Below, piece after piece: positions 44,138-53,404 of a DNA stretch of 64,000 nucleotides. The first letter of the stretch is position 1. The number at the start of each line of letters is the position of its first letter. The notes under the pieces are model-generated. The model searched no databases and was not told where the DNA came from. It saw only the letters and a program-made list of their open reading frames with translations. Position numbers and translations under genes: made by a program. Origin of the DNA: Actinomycetota bacterium (lineage in GTDB: Bacteria > Actinomycetota > Geothermincolia > Geothermincolales > RBG-13-55-18); assembly GCA_014360645.1 (NCBI GenBank), contig JACIXD010000002.1, positions 186,001 to 250,000 on the forward strand. The letters run 5' to 3'.

Positions 44138-45286
44138 TCATGCGCTCAGTATCGCCACCGCGGCGGAGGTGGTGGGGATGCCTCTCCACGCCTGGGCGAG
44201 GCCGACGCCTGCGCCGGGCACCTGCCTTGAACCCGCCTCCCCCCGCAGCTGCAGCACCAACTCGAGCACCTTCTGCGCTCCCGAACATTCGAAGAGATGC
44301 CCCACTCCGAGGCCGCCGCCGGATACGTTGACGGGAAGCGCGCCGCCCGGCGAAGTCTGACCGTCTTCGGTAGCCCTGCCGGCCTGTCCGGGCTCGAAAA
44401 GCCTCAGGGCCTCGAGATGCTGTAGTTCCTTGAAGCTGATCTCGTCGTTGACCTCGGCGAGGTCTATCTCCCTTGCCGGGCAGGTGATGCCCGCCATCCT
44501 GTAGGCCATGTCCCCCGCCAGACGTACGGCAACCGCTCCACTCCAGTCGCGGCTCTCGATGGTGGGACTGTCGGTGCTCCATCCTATGCCCGTTATCCAG
44601 ACCGGCTTGTCCGTCAGGGAGGGTGCCAGCTTTTCTGAACACAGCACCATCACCACCGCTCCGTCGGCATAGGGCGCGATGTCCAGGAGCCTCACCGGCT
44701 CCGCCACCGGCTCGGATTCCAACACGTGTTCGATGGATATGGACGCCCCGTAGCCTGCCAGGGGGTTCTTGAGCGCGTTGGCTTTGTTCTTGACCACCAC
44801 CGCAGCACACTGTTCCCTGGTCGCCCTGCCGTCGGTGAGGAAACGGTTCATCTCCAGCCCGGCCAGCGCATAGGCCGTGACGTCGAGTGGACGGTTGAGG
44901 ACGGGGTCGAAGGCGAAGTTCAACAGATCAGGGATGGTCTTCATGTTACTTGCCTTGCTGAGCGCCTGCACCACCACGATGTCGAACTGCTCCGTGAGGA
45001 TGTGCATGACGCCCACGGCGAGGGAATGGAGAAAATCTCCCGGTATGGTCTGGGCGGGCTTAAGTACCGCTCCGAGCTGGTCATTGCAATACTCGTCCGA
45101 GATGCTGTAGCCCTCGAGCATGTCCTCGGACGTGCACACGAAAGAATCCACGTCCTTGGGCTCTATGCCCGCTTCCTCGTAGGCTTTCACCGCCGCTTCG
45201 TAGGTCAGCTCACGGTATGAGCTACCCGGCGATACCGAGGTGAAGGCGGTGTAGCCCAAGCCGGCGATCGCCACCCTTTCACGCAT
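44138..45286 (-). CDS. thiolase-fold protein (SCP2/Ltp type) lacking catalytic Cys
   Basis: A 382-residue paralogue of the next gene. At the nucleophile position it has 'TIPGDFLHSLAVG' (Asp in place of Cys by alignment with SCP2 thiolase), while 'GVGHLFECSG' keeps the His. The C-terminal HN motif is replaced by 'GLAQAWRG'. 'LQLRGEAGSRQVPG' marks the family. The start ATG 45286 has GGAGG 6 bases upstream. It is first gene of the operon with a second Cys-less paralogue and two DUF35 genes, most simply read as a heteromeric complex. The two proteins have lost different sets of residues, so only one, or neither, may be catalytic. Confidence 0.85.
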   Translation of the reverse strand: MRERVAIAGLGYTAFTSVSPGSSYRELTYEAAVKAYEEAGIEPKDVDSFVCTSEDMLEGYSISDEYCNDQLGAVLKPAQTIPGDFLHSLAVGVMHILTEQFDIVVVQALSKASNMKTIPDLLNFAFDPVLNRPLDVTAYALAGLEMNRFLTDGRATREQCAAVVVKNKANALKNPLAGYGASISIEHVLESEPVAEPVRLLDIAPYADGAVVMVLCSEKLAPSLTDKPVWITGIGWSTDSPTIESRDWSGAVAVRLAGDMAYRMAGITCPAREIDLAEVNDEISFKELQHLEALRLFEPGQAGRATEDGQTSPGGALPVNVSGGGLGVGHLFECSGAQKVLELVLQLRGEAGSRQVPGAGVGLAQAWRGIPTTSAAVAILSA

Positions 45287-45382
45287 AAGCAACCTCCTTT
45301 GATCGGACCCCTACCGGACGCAAGAGGATGTGTACAGGCCGGATCACCTCCCCGCTTAATGTGTCCGTGCTACGTGACGACT

Positions 45383-45883
45383 TCAATATTTCGGCATGTG
45401 CGGCCGGGCGAACTCGAAGTAGGCGGTGGCTATCTCCCGCAGCTTTTCCTCGTTCTCCTCCGGGAACTCCTTGGTCACCTTCGCCGGGACGCCCACCACC
45501 ATGGAGCGTGGGGGGATGTTCATGCCCTGGGGCACCACGGCGCCCGCGGCCACGATGCTCCCGTGTCCCACCACCGCGCCGTCGAGGACCACGGCGTTCA
45601 TCCCGATGACGCAGTTGTCCTCCACGGTGGCGCCGTGCAGGATGGCTCCGTGGCCGCAGGTGACGTGGTCGCCCACCTTCACCGGGCCGTGGAGCACGCA
45701 GCAGTCCTGGATGCTCGAGAACTCGCCCACCTGGATCTCGCCCCGGTCGGCGCGCAGCACGGCGTTGAACCAGATGCTGGAGTTGGCGCCCACATGCACG
45801 TCGCCGATGAGCATGGCGCCCTCCGCGATGAAGGCCTCGGGCGACACCCGCGGTACGCGGTCCTGGTACGGGATCAGGGCCAA
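45383..45883 (-). CDS. gamma-carbonic anhydrase-like hexapeptide-repeat protein
   Basis: A 166-residue left-handed beta-helix protein. The three metal-binding His are seen in 'CCVLHG', 'VTCGHGAILHGAT' (two). The start is taken as TTG 45883, with GGAGGG 6 bases upstream; a longer start at 45952 adds a Gly/Arg-rich tail without homology. Members hydrate CO2 or act as acyl-/nucleotide-linked transferases; CO2/bicarbonate supply would suit carboxylation or mutase pathways. It lies upstream of the thiolase-like operon on the same strand with a 96-bp gap. Confidence 0.88.
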   Translation of the reverse strand: MALIPYQDRVPRVSPEAFIAEGAMLIGDVHVGANSSIWFNAVLRADRGEIQVGEFSSIQDCCVLHGPVKVGDHVTCGHGAILHGATVEDNCVIGMNAVVLDGAVVGHGSIVAAGAVVPQGMNIPPRSMVVGVPAKVTKEFPEENEEKLREIATAYFEFARPHMPKY

Positions 45884-46215
45884 GCGAATCCCTCCCTCTT
45901 GCTCGCCTCGCCATCCCGGGCTCGCCCCTCGGTCCCGGGAGCCCGGGATCATTAAGTAATAAGCAACACTGTGCCGGAAAGCGACACCATATTATCATAC
46001 CGCCGGTAAAGCATCCAAACCGTTTCCGCGAACGGGAAGGATGAACGGAACGTCGTAAAGCCCCCGGGGGCGCGCCCGCGGCACAAGCCCCCTCTCTTTC
46101 TCAAGTGAAGCCGCCGCGGGGACGATAAACTCATCGGATTCCTTGAAGGTCGAAGCGGGGCCCGGGCGGCGCTCGAGCTTCCCGTTCCGATGCCTGTCGG
46201 GCGAGAGGAGGTAAA

Positions 46216-46950
46216 GTGGCCAAACGGCTCTACTGCCCCAGGTGCCTTACGCACGGGGACCCCCAGGCGGAGTTCTGCACCTCCTGCGGCACCAGGCTCG
46301 TTCCCCGCATGCGCGTGGTGATCATGCCCTTCGTGGAGAGCGGGCAGGAGCCGGAGTCCCTGGGAGAACACCGCGCGCTGGTGGAACGCGACGGCGAGCT
46401 CCAGCCCTCCCAGGCCATCGGGTGCCAGATGTACATGACCAGCGACCTCGACCGGCCGCGCCTCATCGTCAGCGCCAAGGAATCGTATTTCGCCGCCGCG
46501 GAGCGCATGCTCCCCGGGCTGGTCAAGGAACACCTCGACCCCATGGGCTTCTACGACGTCCCCGACCCCGCGGACGTGGACCGGGTGGCGGAGAGCGCCG
46601 CCCATATGCCCACCGAGCTCTTCGTGCTCATCCAGAGCGAATACGACCCCGAATACCTCTTCCTCCCGGAGGTGAACTACTTCTTCTTCCGGTATCCGCG
46701 CCTCCACGGCACGGGCTCGGGCCCGGACAGCGGCTTCGGCTTCGTGCAGATAAGCGCCTTCCTCCTGGACAACCGCGAGAACCGCATCGTGGGCCGGGGA
46801 TCCGGATCGGGTCTCGAGCTATACCATCCCGGGGACGTGAGCCTGGACGAGAACTTCAGCGTGCCCCCGGAAGTCCAGGCCGAGGTCATGCGGACGGCGG
46901 GGACACGCGCGGTGGAATCCCTGCTCAAAGAGATGAAGATGATCAGGTGA
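46216..46950 (+). CDS. zinc-ribbon-headed protein of unknown function
   Basis: A 244-residue protein starting at GTG 46216 with AGGAGG just upstream. The N-terminus has a double-CxxC ribbon (CPRC, CTSCG; residues 7-25). The rest is an alpha/beta domain with 'QMYMTSDLDRPRLIVSAKES' and 'YFFFRYPRLHG', and no recognised catalytic motif or membrane segment. It is convergent with the helicase gene, whose stop lies 20 bp away. Function unknown. Confidence 0.75.
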   Translation: MAKRLYCPRCLTHGDPQAEFCTSCGTRLVPRMRVVIMPFVESGQEPESLGEHRALVERDGELQPSQAIGCQMYMTSDLDRPRLIVSAKESYFAAAERMLPGLVKEHLDPMGFYDVPDPADVDRVAESAAHMPTELFVLIQSEYDPEYLFLPEVNYFFFRYPRLHGTGSGPDSGFGFVQISAFLLDNRENRIVGRGSGSGLELYHPGDVSLDENFSVPPEVQAEVMRTAGTRAVESLLKEMKMIR

Positions 46951-46970
46951 TCCAGCCGCGGTGAGCGCCG

Positions 46971-49151
46971 TCAGCCATCGAGCTTCCGCAGCGCCGCATA
47001 CCTCAAGTGCAGCAGCTTCTCACCCACGCCGGGGAAGTTCACCGTGACCTCAGTCCCGCCGCGGGTACGCGAGACGGAGAGCACCAGGCCCTCCCCGAAG
47101 ACGTCGTGCGCGACGCGGTCTCCGGCGTGCAGGGTGAGTGCCGTCTCCCCCGCCTCCTCCATCCACGTCCTCCGGGACGGAGCGGCGGCAACCGTGCCCG
47201 GCAGCTCGGAGGGCAGCCGCAGCAGGCAGTGCCGGGGGATGTCGGCGATGAAGCGCGACTCCGGGTTGTATTTCGTGTCCCCGTACTGCGAGCGCGTGGC
47301 CGCTCCCGTGAGATAGAGCCTGTCCTTGGCGCGGGTCATGCCCACGTAGAAGAGGCGGCGCTCCTCCTCCATGCTCTCCGGGTTGTCCATGCAGCGCAGG
47401 TGGGGAAAGACCCCGTCCTCCATGCCCACGATGAACACCACCGGGAACTCCAGTCCCTTGGCGTTGTGCAGGGTCATGAGGGTGACCGCACCCTCTTCCT
47501 CGTCGTAGAGGTCTATCTCCGCCACCAGGGACACCCTTTCCAGGAAGGCGTCCAGCCCCTCCCCGGGGTGGGCGGAGTGGAACTCCACCACCGCGCGCTT
47601 GAGCTCCTCGAGGTTCTCCAGCCTCCCGGCGGCCTCGAAGGTATCCTGCCGGCGCAGCGCCTCCAGGTAACCGCTCCTCTCCAGAACCGCCTGCAGGAGC
47701 TCCGGGAGGGAGAGGGTTTCCATCTCGCCCGCCAGACCCTGCACGAGCTCCGTGAACCCCTGCAGCTTTCCCCGCGCCGAGCTCCCAAGGTTCGGGACCT
47801 CGTCGCTGCTCCTCACCGCTTCCCACAGGCCCACCCCCCGGGAGCGGGCGAAGGCCTCCAGGTGGGCCAGGGTGTTGTCGCCGATGCCGCGCTTGGGCTC
47901 GTTGATGACGCGGCGTAGGCTCACGGAGTCGTCGGGGTTCAGGAGCAGCTTGAGGTAGGCGAGGACGTCCTTGACCTCCTTGCGCTCGTAGAACTTGAAC
48001 CCTCCCACTATCTTATAGGGGATGCCGCATCGCAGCAGGACCTCCTCGAAGGGACGCGACTGGGCGTTGGTGCGATAGAAGACCGCGAAGTCGCGGTGCC
48101 CGTATCCCCCCTCCTCCATGAGCCGGTTTATCTCCAGGGCCACGAAAGCGGCCTCGTCGCCGCCGGAGGGGGCGAAGAAGAAGCGGATGGGCTCACCGTC
48201 CTCGCGCTCCGTCCACAGCCTCTTATCCCTGCGGCCGGCGATGCGCGAGACCACGTGGTTGGCGGCCTCGAGGATGATGCGGGTGGAACGGTAGTTGCGC
48301 TCCAGGCGCACCACCCGCGCGTCGGGGTAGTCCCTCTCGAAGTCCAGGATGTTGCGCAGGTCGGCTCCGCGCCAGGAGTAGATGCCCTGGTCGTCGTCTC
48401 CCACCACGCACAGGTTGCGGTGCTCCTCGGAGAGCAGCTTTATCAGGCGGTACTGGGCGGGGTTGGTGTCCTGGTATTCGTCCACGTTGATGTAGGAGAA
48501 GCGCTGGCGGTAGTGCTGCAGCACCGCGGGGAAGAGCTCCAGCACGGCGATGGTGTTGAGCAGGAGGTCGTCGAAATCCATGGCGTTGTTGTTCAGGAGC
48601 TGCCGCTGGTAGCCCTGGTACACGGCGTACACCGCGTCGGTGAACTCGTCCTCCACGCGCTCGCGGTAGGAATCGACGTCCACCATCTCGTTCTTGGCGC
48701 GCTCGATCATGGCCCGCATCATGCGGGGGGGATAGAGTCTGGTGTCCATATCCAGATCGCGGAGGACGCGCCCCACCAGGCGCAGCTGATCGTCGTCGTC
48801 GTAGATGACGAAGTTGCGGCGGTAACCGAGGCGTTCCGCCTCCCGGCGCAGGATGCGGGAACAGGCGGAGTGGAAGGTGGAAATCCACACCGCCCCCGCC
48901 CGCGGGCCCACCAGGCGGTGTATCCGCCCCCGCATCTCCTCCGCCGCCTTGTTGGTGAAGGTGATGGCGAGGATGCGCGCGGGGTCCACCCCGCGGCTCT
49001 GCACCAGCAGGGCCACGCGGTGGGTGAGCACTCTCGTCTTGCCGCTGCCCGCCCCCGCCAGGATGAGCAGGGGCCCGTCGAAATAACAGGCCGCCTCGCG
49101 CTGCTCCGGGTTCAGTTCGCCGAGGATCGCTTCCTCACTGGTCTTCGTCAT
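46971..49151 (-). CDS. pcrA: UvrD/PcrA-type ATP-dependent DNA helicase
   Basis: A 726-residue SF1A helicase that unwinds DNA 3' to 5' in repair and replication-conflict resolution. Motif I 'LAGAGSGKTRVLTHR' (~residue 32), motif Ia 'AITFTNKAA', motif II 'VDEYQDTNPAQYRLI', motif III 'GDDDQGIYSWRGA', motif IV 'LERNYRST', motif V 'TLHNAKGLEFPVVF' and motif VI 'YVGMTRAKDRL' are all present. The C-terminal 'GDRVAHDVFGEG' is the tudor-like tail of PcrA that binds RNA polymerase. Full length; stands alone on the minus strand. Confidence 0.96.
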   Translation of the reverse strand: MTKTSEEAILGELNPEQREAACYFDGPLLILAGAGSGKTRVLTHRVALLVQSRGVDPARILAITFTNKAAEEMRGRIHRLVGPRAGAVWISTFHSACSRILRREAERLGYRRNFVIYDDDDQLRLVGRVLRDLDMDTRLYPPRMMRAMIERAKNEMVDVDSYRERVEDEFTDAVYAVYQGYQRQLLNNNAMDFDDLLLNTIAVLELFPAVLQHYRQRFSYINVDEYQDTNPAQYRLIKLLSEEHRNLCVVGDDDQGIYSWRGADLRNILDFERDYPDARVVRLERNYRSTRIILEAANHVVSRIAGRRDKRLWTEREDGEPIRFFFAPSGGDEAAFVALEINRLMEEGGYGHRDFAVFYRTNAQSRPFEEVLLRCGIPYKIVGGFKFYERKEVKDVLAYLKLLLNPDDSVSLRRVINEPKRGIGDNTLAHLEAFARSRGVGLWEAVRSSDEVPNLGSSARGKLQGFTELVQGLAGEMETLSLPELLQAVLERSGYLEALRRQDTFEAAGRLENLEELKRAVVEFHSAHPGEGLDAFLERVSLVAEIDLYDEEEGAVTLMTLHNAKGLEFPVVFIVGMEDGVFPHLRCMDNPESMEEERRLFYVGMTRAKDRLYLTGAATRSQYGDTKYNPESRFIADIPRHCLLRLPSELPGTVAAAPSRRTWMEEAGETALTLHAGDRVAHDVFGEGLVLSVSRTRGGTEVTVNFPGVGEKLLHLRYAALRKLDG

Positions 49152-49319
49152 ACGGCATTCATCCTTCCGATGGTTCCGTCAGCGCCTTCATCCCTCCCGT
49201 CCCGGGATGCGCCACAGAATATTTTACAGGCAGGGAGTGATGTCCCTCTGCGTCGAGTTTAAGCATGTCACCCGCACCAGGAGGCCGACGCGGTCGCTTC
49301 GCCCGCCCGCGCCTCGGAT

Positions 49320-50114
49320 TCACCGGTAGTCGGGGTCGCCCGGCAGGACCAGCTTCATGCGTCCGTCCTCCACCACCACCCGGGGAGAGACGGCGGTGAC
49401 CTCACGGCCGGCGGAGAAGGCCAGGGCCTCCTCTACGCTGGTAAATCCTGCCAGAGTCATAAGGTTGACCATGGTGGGAGGGAGCATGGCGAAGGTCCCT
49501 TCGCGGTTCCTCTCCAGCGCTTCCGACGGGGATATCCAGAGGTGACCGGTCACCTCCAGGTCGTCCTGCGCGGCCACCTGGCAGGGAGGTGCGGCGGCGA
49601 GGAAGAAACGGGTGTCGAAGCGTACGGGCATGATCTCGGGGGTGATCCAGTGCGCGAAGTACCGCAAGCGGTCCAGGGCAAGCTCGAGGCCCTCCCTGGC
49701 CACCATCTCCGTGAAGGTGAGGCTCCCCTCCCTGAGGGCCTCGCGATAGGCGGCGTAACGCCCCGCCGCCTCCCCGCGGCAGTCCACCATCTCGCCGTGG
49801 GCATCGCGGGCGAGGAGGATCCCGACCTCCTCGAAGGTCTCCCTTATCCCCGCCACCAGGATCCCCAGGGCCCTGGCCGGCGATGGAGCATCCGCGAGCA
49901 GGGACATGGCCTCGCCGGGTCCCATCCCCGCGCAGATGCCCGCCGCCTCTTCCCCGCAATCGGAGTCCTCCACCGTTCCGCCGGGAAAGACATGCATGTC
50001 GGCGGCAAAGTCGCTGTGCGCGCTTCGCCTGACCATGAGGACCTCGACCCCGCTACCGCCGGACGCGTCGCGCAGGAGCATGACCGAGGCTGCGTCCCTG
50101 GGTTCCGCTGGCAT
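49320..50114 (-). CDS. NUDIX hydrolase, NUDT7/NUDT19-like
   Basis: A 264-residue NUDIX protein. The helix motif 'IRETFEEVGILL' (REtfEEvGIL) gives the metal-binding Glu cluster; the preceding 'DMHVFPGGTVE' is the strand before the NUDIX box. An insert of about 35 residues separates the two, as in NUDT19-like (RP2p) hydrolases that act on CoA derivatives or nucleoside diphosphates. The start ATG 50114 has GGGAG 5 bases upstream; ATG 50138 has no ribosome site. A CoA-related substrate would match the acyl-CoA theme of the window, but that is inference. Confidence 0.85.
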   Translation of the reverse strand: MPAEPRDAASVMLLRDASGGSGVEVLMVRRSAHSDFAADMHVFPGGTVEDSDCGEEAAGICAGMGPGEAMSLLADAPSPARALGILVAGIRETFEEVGILLARDAHGEMVDCRGEAAGRYAAYREALREGSLTFTEMVAREGLELALDRLRYFAHWITPEIMPVRFDTRFFLAAAPPCQVAAQDDLEVTGHLWISPSEALERNREGTFAMLPPTMVNLMTLAGFTSVEEALAFSAGREVTAVSPRVVVEDGRMKLVLPGDPDYR

Positions 50115-50147
50115 ACCGTCTCCCTTCTCCTTCCCCATCTTAACATC

Positions 50148-50441
50148 TGGGGTCAGATCTATAGCTGTGTCATATGACGTTATCTTCGATCTTCGATACG
50201 TATTTGTTTACGGGGGTTCCGAAGGGGGGCGGTATGGGTTCAGGCATAAAGACGGGGGCGAATCGGGAAGTCATGGCAAATAATGGGGTACATCGACCTT
50301 CGATGGGGATCCGCTCGCGGGGGTTCAGGCACAAAGCCGAAGGCGAAAAGGGACTTCCCCGCTGGGGCGCGCAAGCATATATCGCCGTGACTCCACCGTC
50401 GACCTATGATACCGACATCGAAGATCGAAGATCTGACCCCA
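50148..50441. mobile_element. 294-bp MITE/REP-like element with 13-bp terminal inverted repeats
   Basis: Ends TGGGGTCAGATCT (50148-50160) and its exact complement (50429-50441). Inside, TCTTCGATCTTCGAT (left, ~50182-50196) is inverted as ATCGAAGATCGAAGA (right, ~50417-50431). GGTTCAGGCATAAAG and GGTTCAGGCACAAAG are internal direct repeats. No protein is encoded. It fills the gap between guaA (stop 50445) and the NUDIX start (50114). TGGGGTCAG-type ends are reminiscent of REP sequences mobilised by Y1 (RAYT) transposases, which is from memory; no transposase is in the window. Confidence 0.8.
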
Positions 50442-50444
50442 CCG

Positions 50445-51989
50445 TCATTCCCACTCGATGGTGGCGGGAGGCTTGGAGGAGATGTCCAGGACCACGCGGT
50501 TCACGCCCTTGACCTCGTTGATCACCCGGCTGGAGATGCGCTCCATGACCTCGTAGGGGAGACGCGCCCAGTCTGCGGTCATGGCGTCCTCGCTGGTGAC
50601 GGCGCGCACCACGATGGGGTAGGCGTAGGTGCGCTCGTCCCCCATCACCCCCACCGACTTGATGTCCGGCAGCACGGCGAAGGACTGCCATATCTCCCGG
50701 TAGAGGCCGGCGCGCTTGATCTCCTCCACCACGATCTCGTCCGCGTCGCGCAGGATGGCCAGCTTCTCCGCCGTCACCTCGCCGATGATGCGGATGGCCA
50801 GACCGGGCCCCGGAAAGGGCTGGCGCCACACGATCTCCTCCGGCAACCCCAACTCCTCCCCCACCGCGCGTACCTCGTCCTTGAAGAGGTTGCGCAGGGG
50901 CTCCACCAGGGTGAAATCCATGTCCTCGGGCAGGCCCCCCACGTTGTGATGGGACTTGATGCGGGCGGCGTCGCGGGTGCCGCTCTCGATGATGTCCGGA
51001 TACAGGGTGCCCTGGACCAGGAAATGGGTGTCCTTCATCTCCCGCGCCACCTCCTCGAAGACGCGGATGAACTCCTCCCCGATGGCCTTGCGCTTGACCT
51101 CGGGGTCGGTGACCCCCTCCAGGCGGCGGAGGAAGCGGTCCTGGGCCTTGACGTGGACGAGGTTCATATGGAAGTGACGCCGGAAGGTGTCCTCCACCTG
51201 CTCGGCTTCTCCTTTGCGCAGCAGGCCGTGGTCCACGAAGACGCAGGTGAGCTGGTCGCCCACCGCCTTGTGCACCAGCACCGCCGCGGTGGCGGAATCA
51301 ACCCCGCCCGAGAGGCCGCAGATGATCTTGTTCTCCCCCACCTGCTCGCGCACCTCGGACACCGCCTCCTCGATGATGGAGACCATGGTCCAGGTGGGCA
51401 GGAGGTCGGCAGCCGTAAAGAGGAAGTTCTTGAGGATCTCCTTGCCCAGTGGAGTGTGGATGACCTCGGGATGGAACTGCACCCCGTACAGCCCGCGCGC
51501 GGGGTCCTCCATTGCCGCGACCGGCGAGGAGGCGGTGGTGGCGGTGACCCTGAAGCCGCTCGGGGATTGCACCACCGTGTCCCCATGGCTCATCCATACC
51601 GTCTGGTGCAGGGGCAGGCCGTCGAAGAGCGCGCTCTCCCCCACGATGTCTAGCTCCGTCTTGCCGTACTCCCTTATCCCTGTGGCTTCCACCCGTCCCC
51701 CAAGCTCGCGGGCCAGCAACTGGTGCCCGTAGCAGATGCCCAGGATGGGAAGGCCCATGGACAGGATCTCGGGGTGGGGACGCGGCGCTCCCTCCTGGTA
51801 AACACTGGAAGGACCGCCGGAGAAGATCAGCGCCCTCGCGCCGCGTCTCCTTATCTCCTCCGGGGAGATGTCGTGAGGCACGATCTCGGAATAGACCCTG
51901 CATTCCCTCACCCTGCGGGCGATGAGCTGTGCGTACTGAGCCCCGAAGTCGACCACCAGCACGCTTTCCCTCGTTCCGGTGCTCAACAT
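50445..51989 (-). CDS. guaA: GMP synthase (glutamine-hydrolysing)
   Basis: A 514-residue GuaA converting XMP to GMP with ATP and glutamine. The class-I amidotransferase half has '[17 protein letters not shown]', the nucleophile loop '[13 protein letters not shown]' and 'GVQFHPEV'. The ATP-pyrophosphatase half has the P-loop '[18 protein letters not shown]', and the C-terminal dimerisation domain ends '[18 protein letters not shown]'. Full length. A TTG at 51986 has better ribosome-site spacing than the ATG, a difference of one residue. It is downstream of guaB3 with a 46-bp gap, so probably cotranscribed. Confidence 0.97.
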   Translation of the reverse strand: MLSTGTRESVLVVDFGAQYAQLIARRVRECRVYSEIVPHDISPEEIRRRGARALIFSGGPSSVYQEGAPRPHPEILSMGLPILGICYGHQLLARELGGRVEATGIREYGKTELDIVGESALFDGLPLHQTVWMSHGDTVVQSPSGFRVTATTASSPVAAMEDPARGLYGVQFHPEVIHTPLGKEILKNFLFTAADLLPTWTMVSIIEEAVSEVREQVGENKIICGLSGGVDSATAAVLVHKAVGDQLTCVFVDHGLLRKGEAEQVEDTFRRHFHMNLVHVKAQDRFLRRLEGVTDPEVKRKAIGEEFIRVFEEVAREMKDTHFLVQGTLYPDIIESGTRDAARIKSHHNVGGLPEDMDFTLVEPLRNLFKDEVRAVGEELGLPEEIVWRQPFPGPGLAIRIIGEVTAEKLAILRDADEIVVEEIKRAGLYREIWQSFAVLPDIKSVGVMGDERTYAYPIVVRAVTSEDAMTADWARLPYEVMERISSRVINEVKGVNRVVLDISSKPPATIEWE

Positions 51990-52035
51990 CCCCTCCCTTT
52001 TCGTCTCCGCCTATGCCCGTGGAACCTCGCGGCGT

Positions 52036-53196
52036 TCATTTGATCATGCCCACACCCTGCTCGAACTGCAGGGCCTTGCCCTCGGTGCGGATGGCCGGGG
52101 CGACCATGACCTCGGCGCGCTGGAACTCCTTGATGTTCGCGTACCCGCAGGTGGCCATGGAGGTGCGCAGGGCCCCGAAGAGGTTCACGGTGCCGTCGTT
52201 CTCGTGCGCAGGCCCCACCAGGATCTCCTCGATGCTCCAGCGCTGCTCCGTCTTCACCCTGGTGCCGCGCGGCAGCTCGGGGTGGAAGGTGGCCATGCCC
52301 CAGTGGTAACCCAGGCCCGGCGCCTCCTTGGCCGCGGCTATGGGCGAGCCCAGCATCACCGCGTCCGCGCCGCAGGCGATGGCCTTGGCGATATCCCCTC
52401 CCGTGCGCATGCCGCCGTCGGCGATGACATTGACGTACTTGCCCGTTTCCGTGAGGTGACGGATGCGGGCCGCGGCCGCGTCCGCCAGGGCTGTCGCCTG
52501 GGGCACCCCTATGCCCAGCACCCCCCGGGTGGTGCAGGCGGCACCCGGCCCCACTCCCACCAAGACCCCCACCGCTCCCGTGCGCATGAGGTGCAGGGCG
52601 GTGGAGTAGGAAGCGCAACCGCCCACCACGGTGGGGATGGGCAGTTCGGCGATGAACTTCTTGAGGTTCAAGGGCTCGCTGCGGGTGGAGACGTGTTCGG
52701 CGCTTATCACCGTGCCCTGGATGACCAGGATGTCCAGGCCCGCCTCCAGGGCGACGCGGTAATACCGCTCCACCTTCTGGGGGGTGAGGGAAGCGGCGGC
52801 CACCACTCCCCCTTCCTTGATCTCCTTTATGCGCCGGGCGATGAGCTCCTCCTTGACGGGCTCCTGGTAGAGTCTCTGCATGCCGCGGGTGGCCTCTTCC
52901 TTGCTGAAGGAGGCTATCTCCTCGTAAACCGGCCCGGGATCCTCATAGCGGGTCTGGAGCCCCTCGAGGTTGAGCACCGCCAGCCCGCCCAGTTTTCCTA
53001 TGGTTATGGCCATCCGCACATCCACCACCGCGTCCATGGCCGAGGCGATCAAAGGGAGCTGGAAGCGGTATCCGCCCAGCTCCCAGGTGATGTCGATATC
53101 GTCGGCGTCCCGTGTGCGCCTCGAGGGCACGATGGAAATGTCGTCGAACCCGTAGGCTCTTCTTCCTGATTTTCCCAGACCTATCTCGACCTCCAT
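52036..53196 (-). CDS. guaB3: GuaB3-family IMP dehydrogenase-like protein (possible GMP reductase)
   Basis: A 386-residue TIM barrel of the GuaB3 (IMPDH-related) family, without CBS domains. The start ATG 53196 gives 'MEVEIGLGKSGRRAYGFDD', matching GuaB3 N-termini, and has GGAGG 5 bases upstream; in-frame starts at 53208 and 53253 are less likely. The catalytic loop reads 'GVGPGAACTTRGVLGIGVPQ' with the Cys present, unlike mycobacterial GuaB3 as I recall it. 'NVIADGGMRTGGDIAKA' is the phosphate/K+ loop. Cyanobacterial GuaB3 has been reported as a GMP reductase; an IMP dehydrogenase role feeding GuaA is the alternative. Confidence 0.88.
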   Translation of the reverse strand: MEVEIGLGKSGRRAYGFDDISIVPSRRTRDADDIDITWELGGYRFQLPLIASAMDAVVDVRMAITIGKLGGLAVLNLEGLQTRYEDPGPVYEEIASFSKEEATRGMQRLYQEPVKEELIARRIKEIKEGGVVAAASLTPQKVERYYRVALEAGLDILVIQGTVISAEHVSTRSEPLNLKKFIAELPIPTVVGGCASYSTALHLMRTGAVGVLVGVGPGAACTTRGVLGIGVPQATALADAAAARIRHLTETGKYVNVIADGGMRTGGDIAKAIACGADAVMLGSPIAAAKEAPGLGYHWGMATFHPELPRGTRVKTEQRWSIEEILVGPAHENDGTVNLFGALRTSMATCGYANIKEFQRAEVMVAPAIRTEGKALQFEQGVGMIK

Positions 53197-53404
53197 CTCC
53201 ACCTCCATACTTGCCTTGCCACGATATATGACTGTCTTCCCCTCCTGTTCCACGATACGGGGAAGCCCGCTGGTCCAGATGCGGTTTGCATCCCTTCAAC
53301 CGGGGTAACCGTGAAATCCTTTTCATCTATTATTTGATGAGAACTACTATACTCCTTTTCCGATCTCGGAAAAACGCGCTCTTTCTTCGATACGCGGCCC
53401 GCGA

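Noticed and set aside
44138-45286. Calling the two thiolase-like genes acetyl-CoA acetyltransferases
   Set aside because: The nucleophilic Cys and the HN motif are absent in both, so that annotation would mislead.
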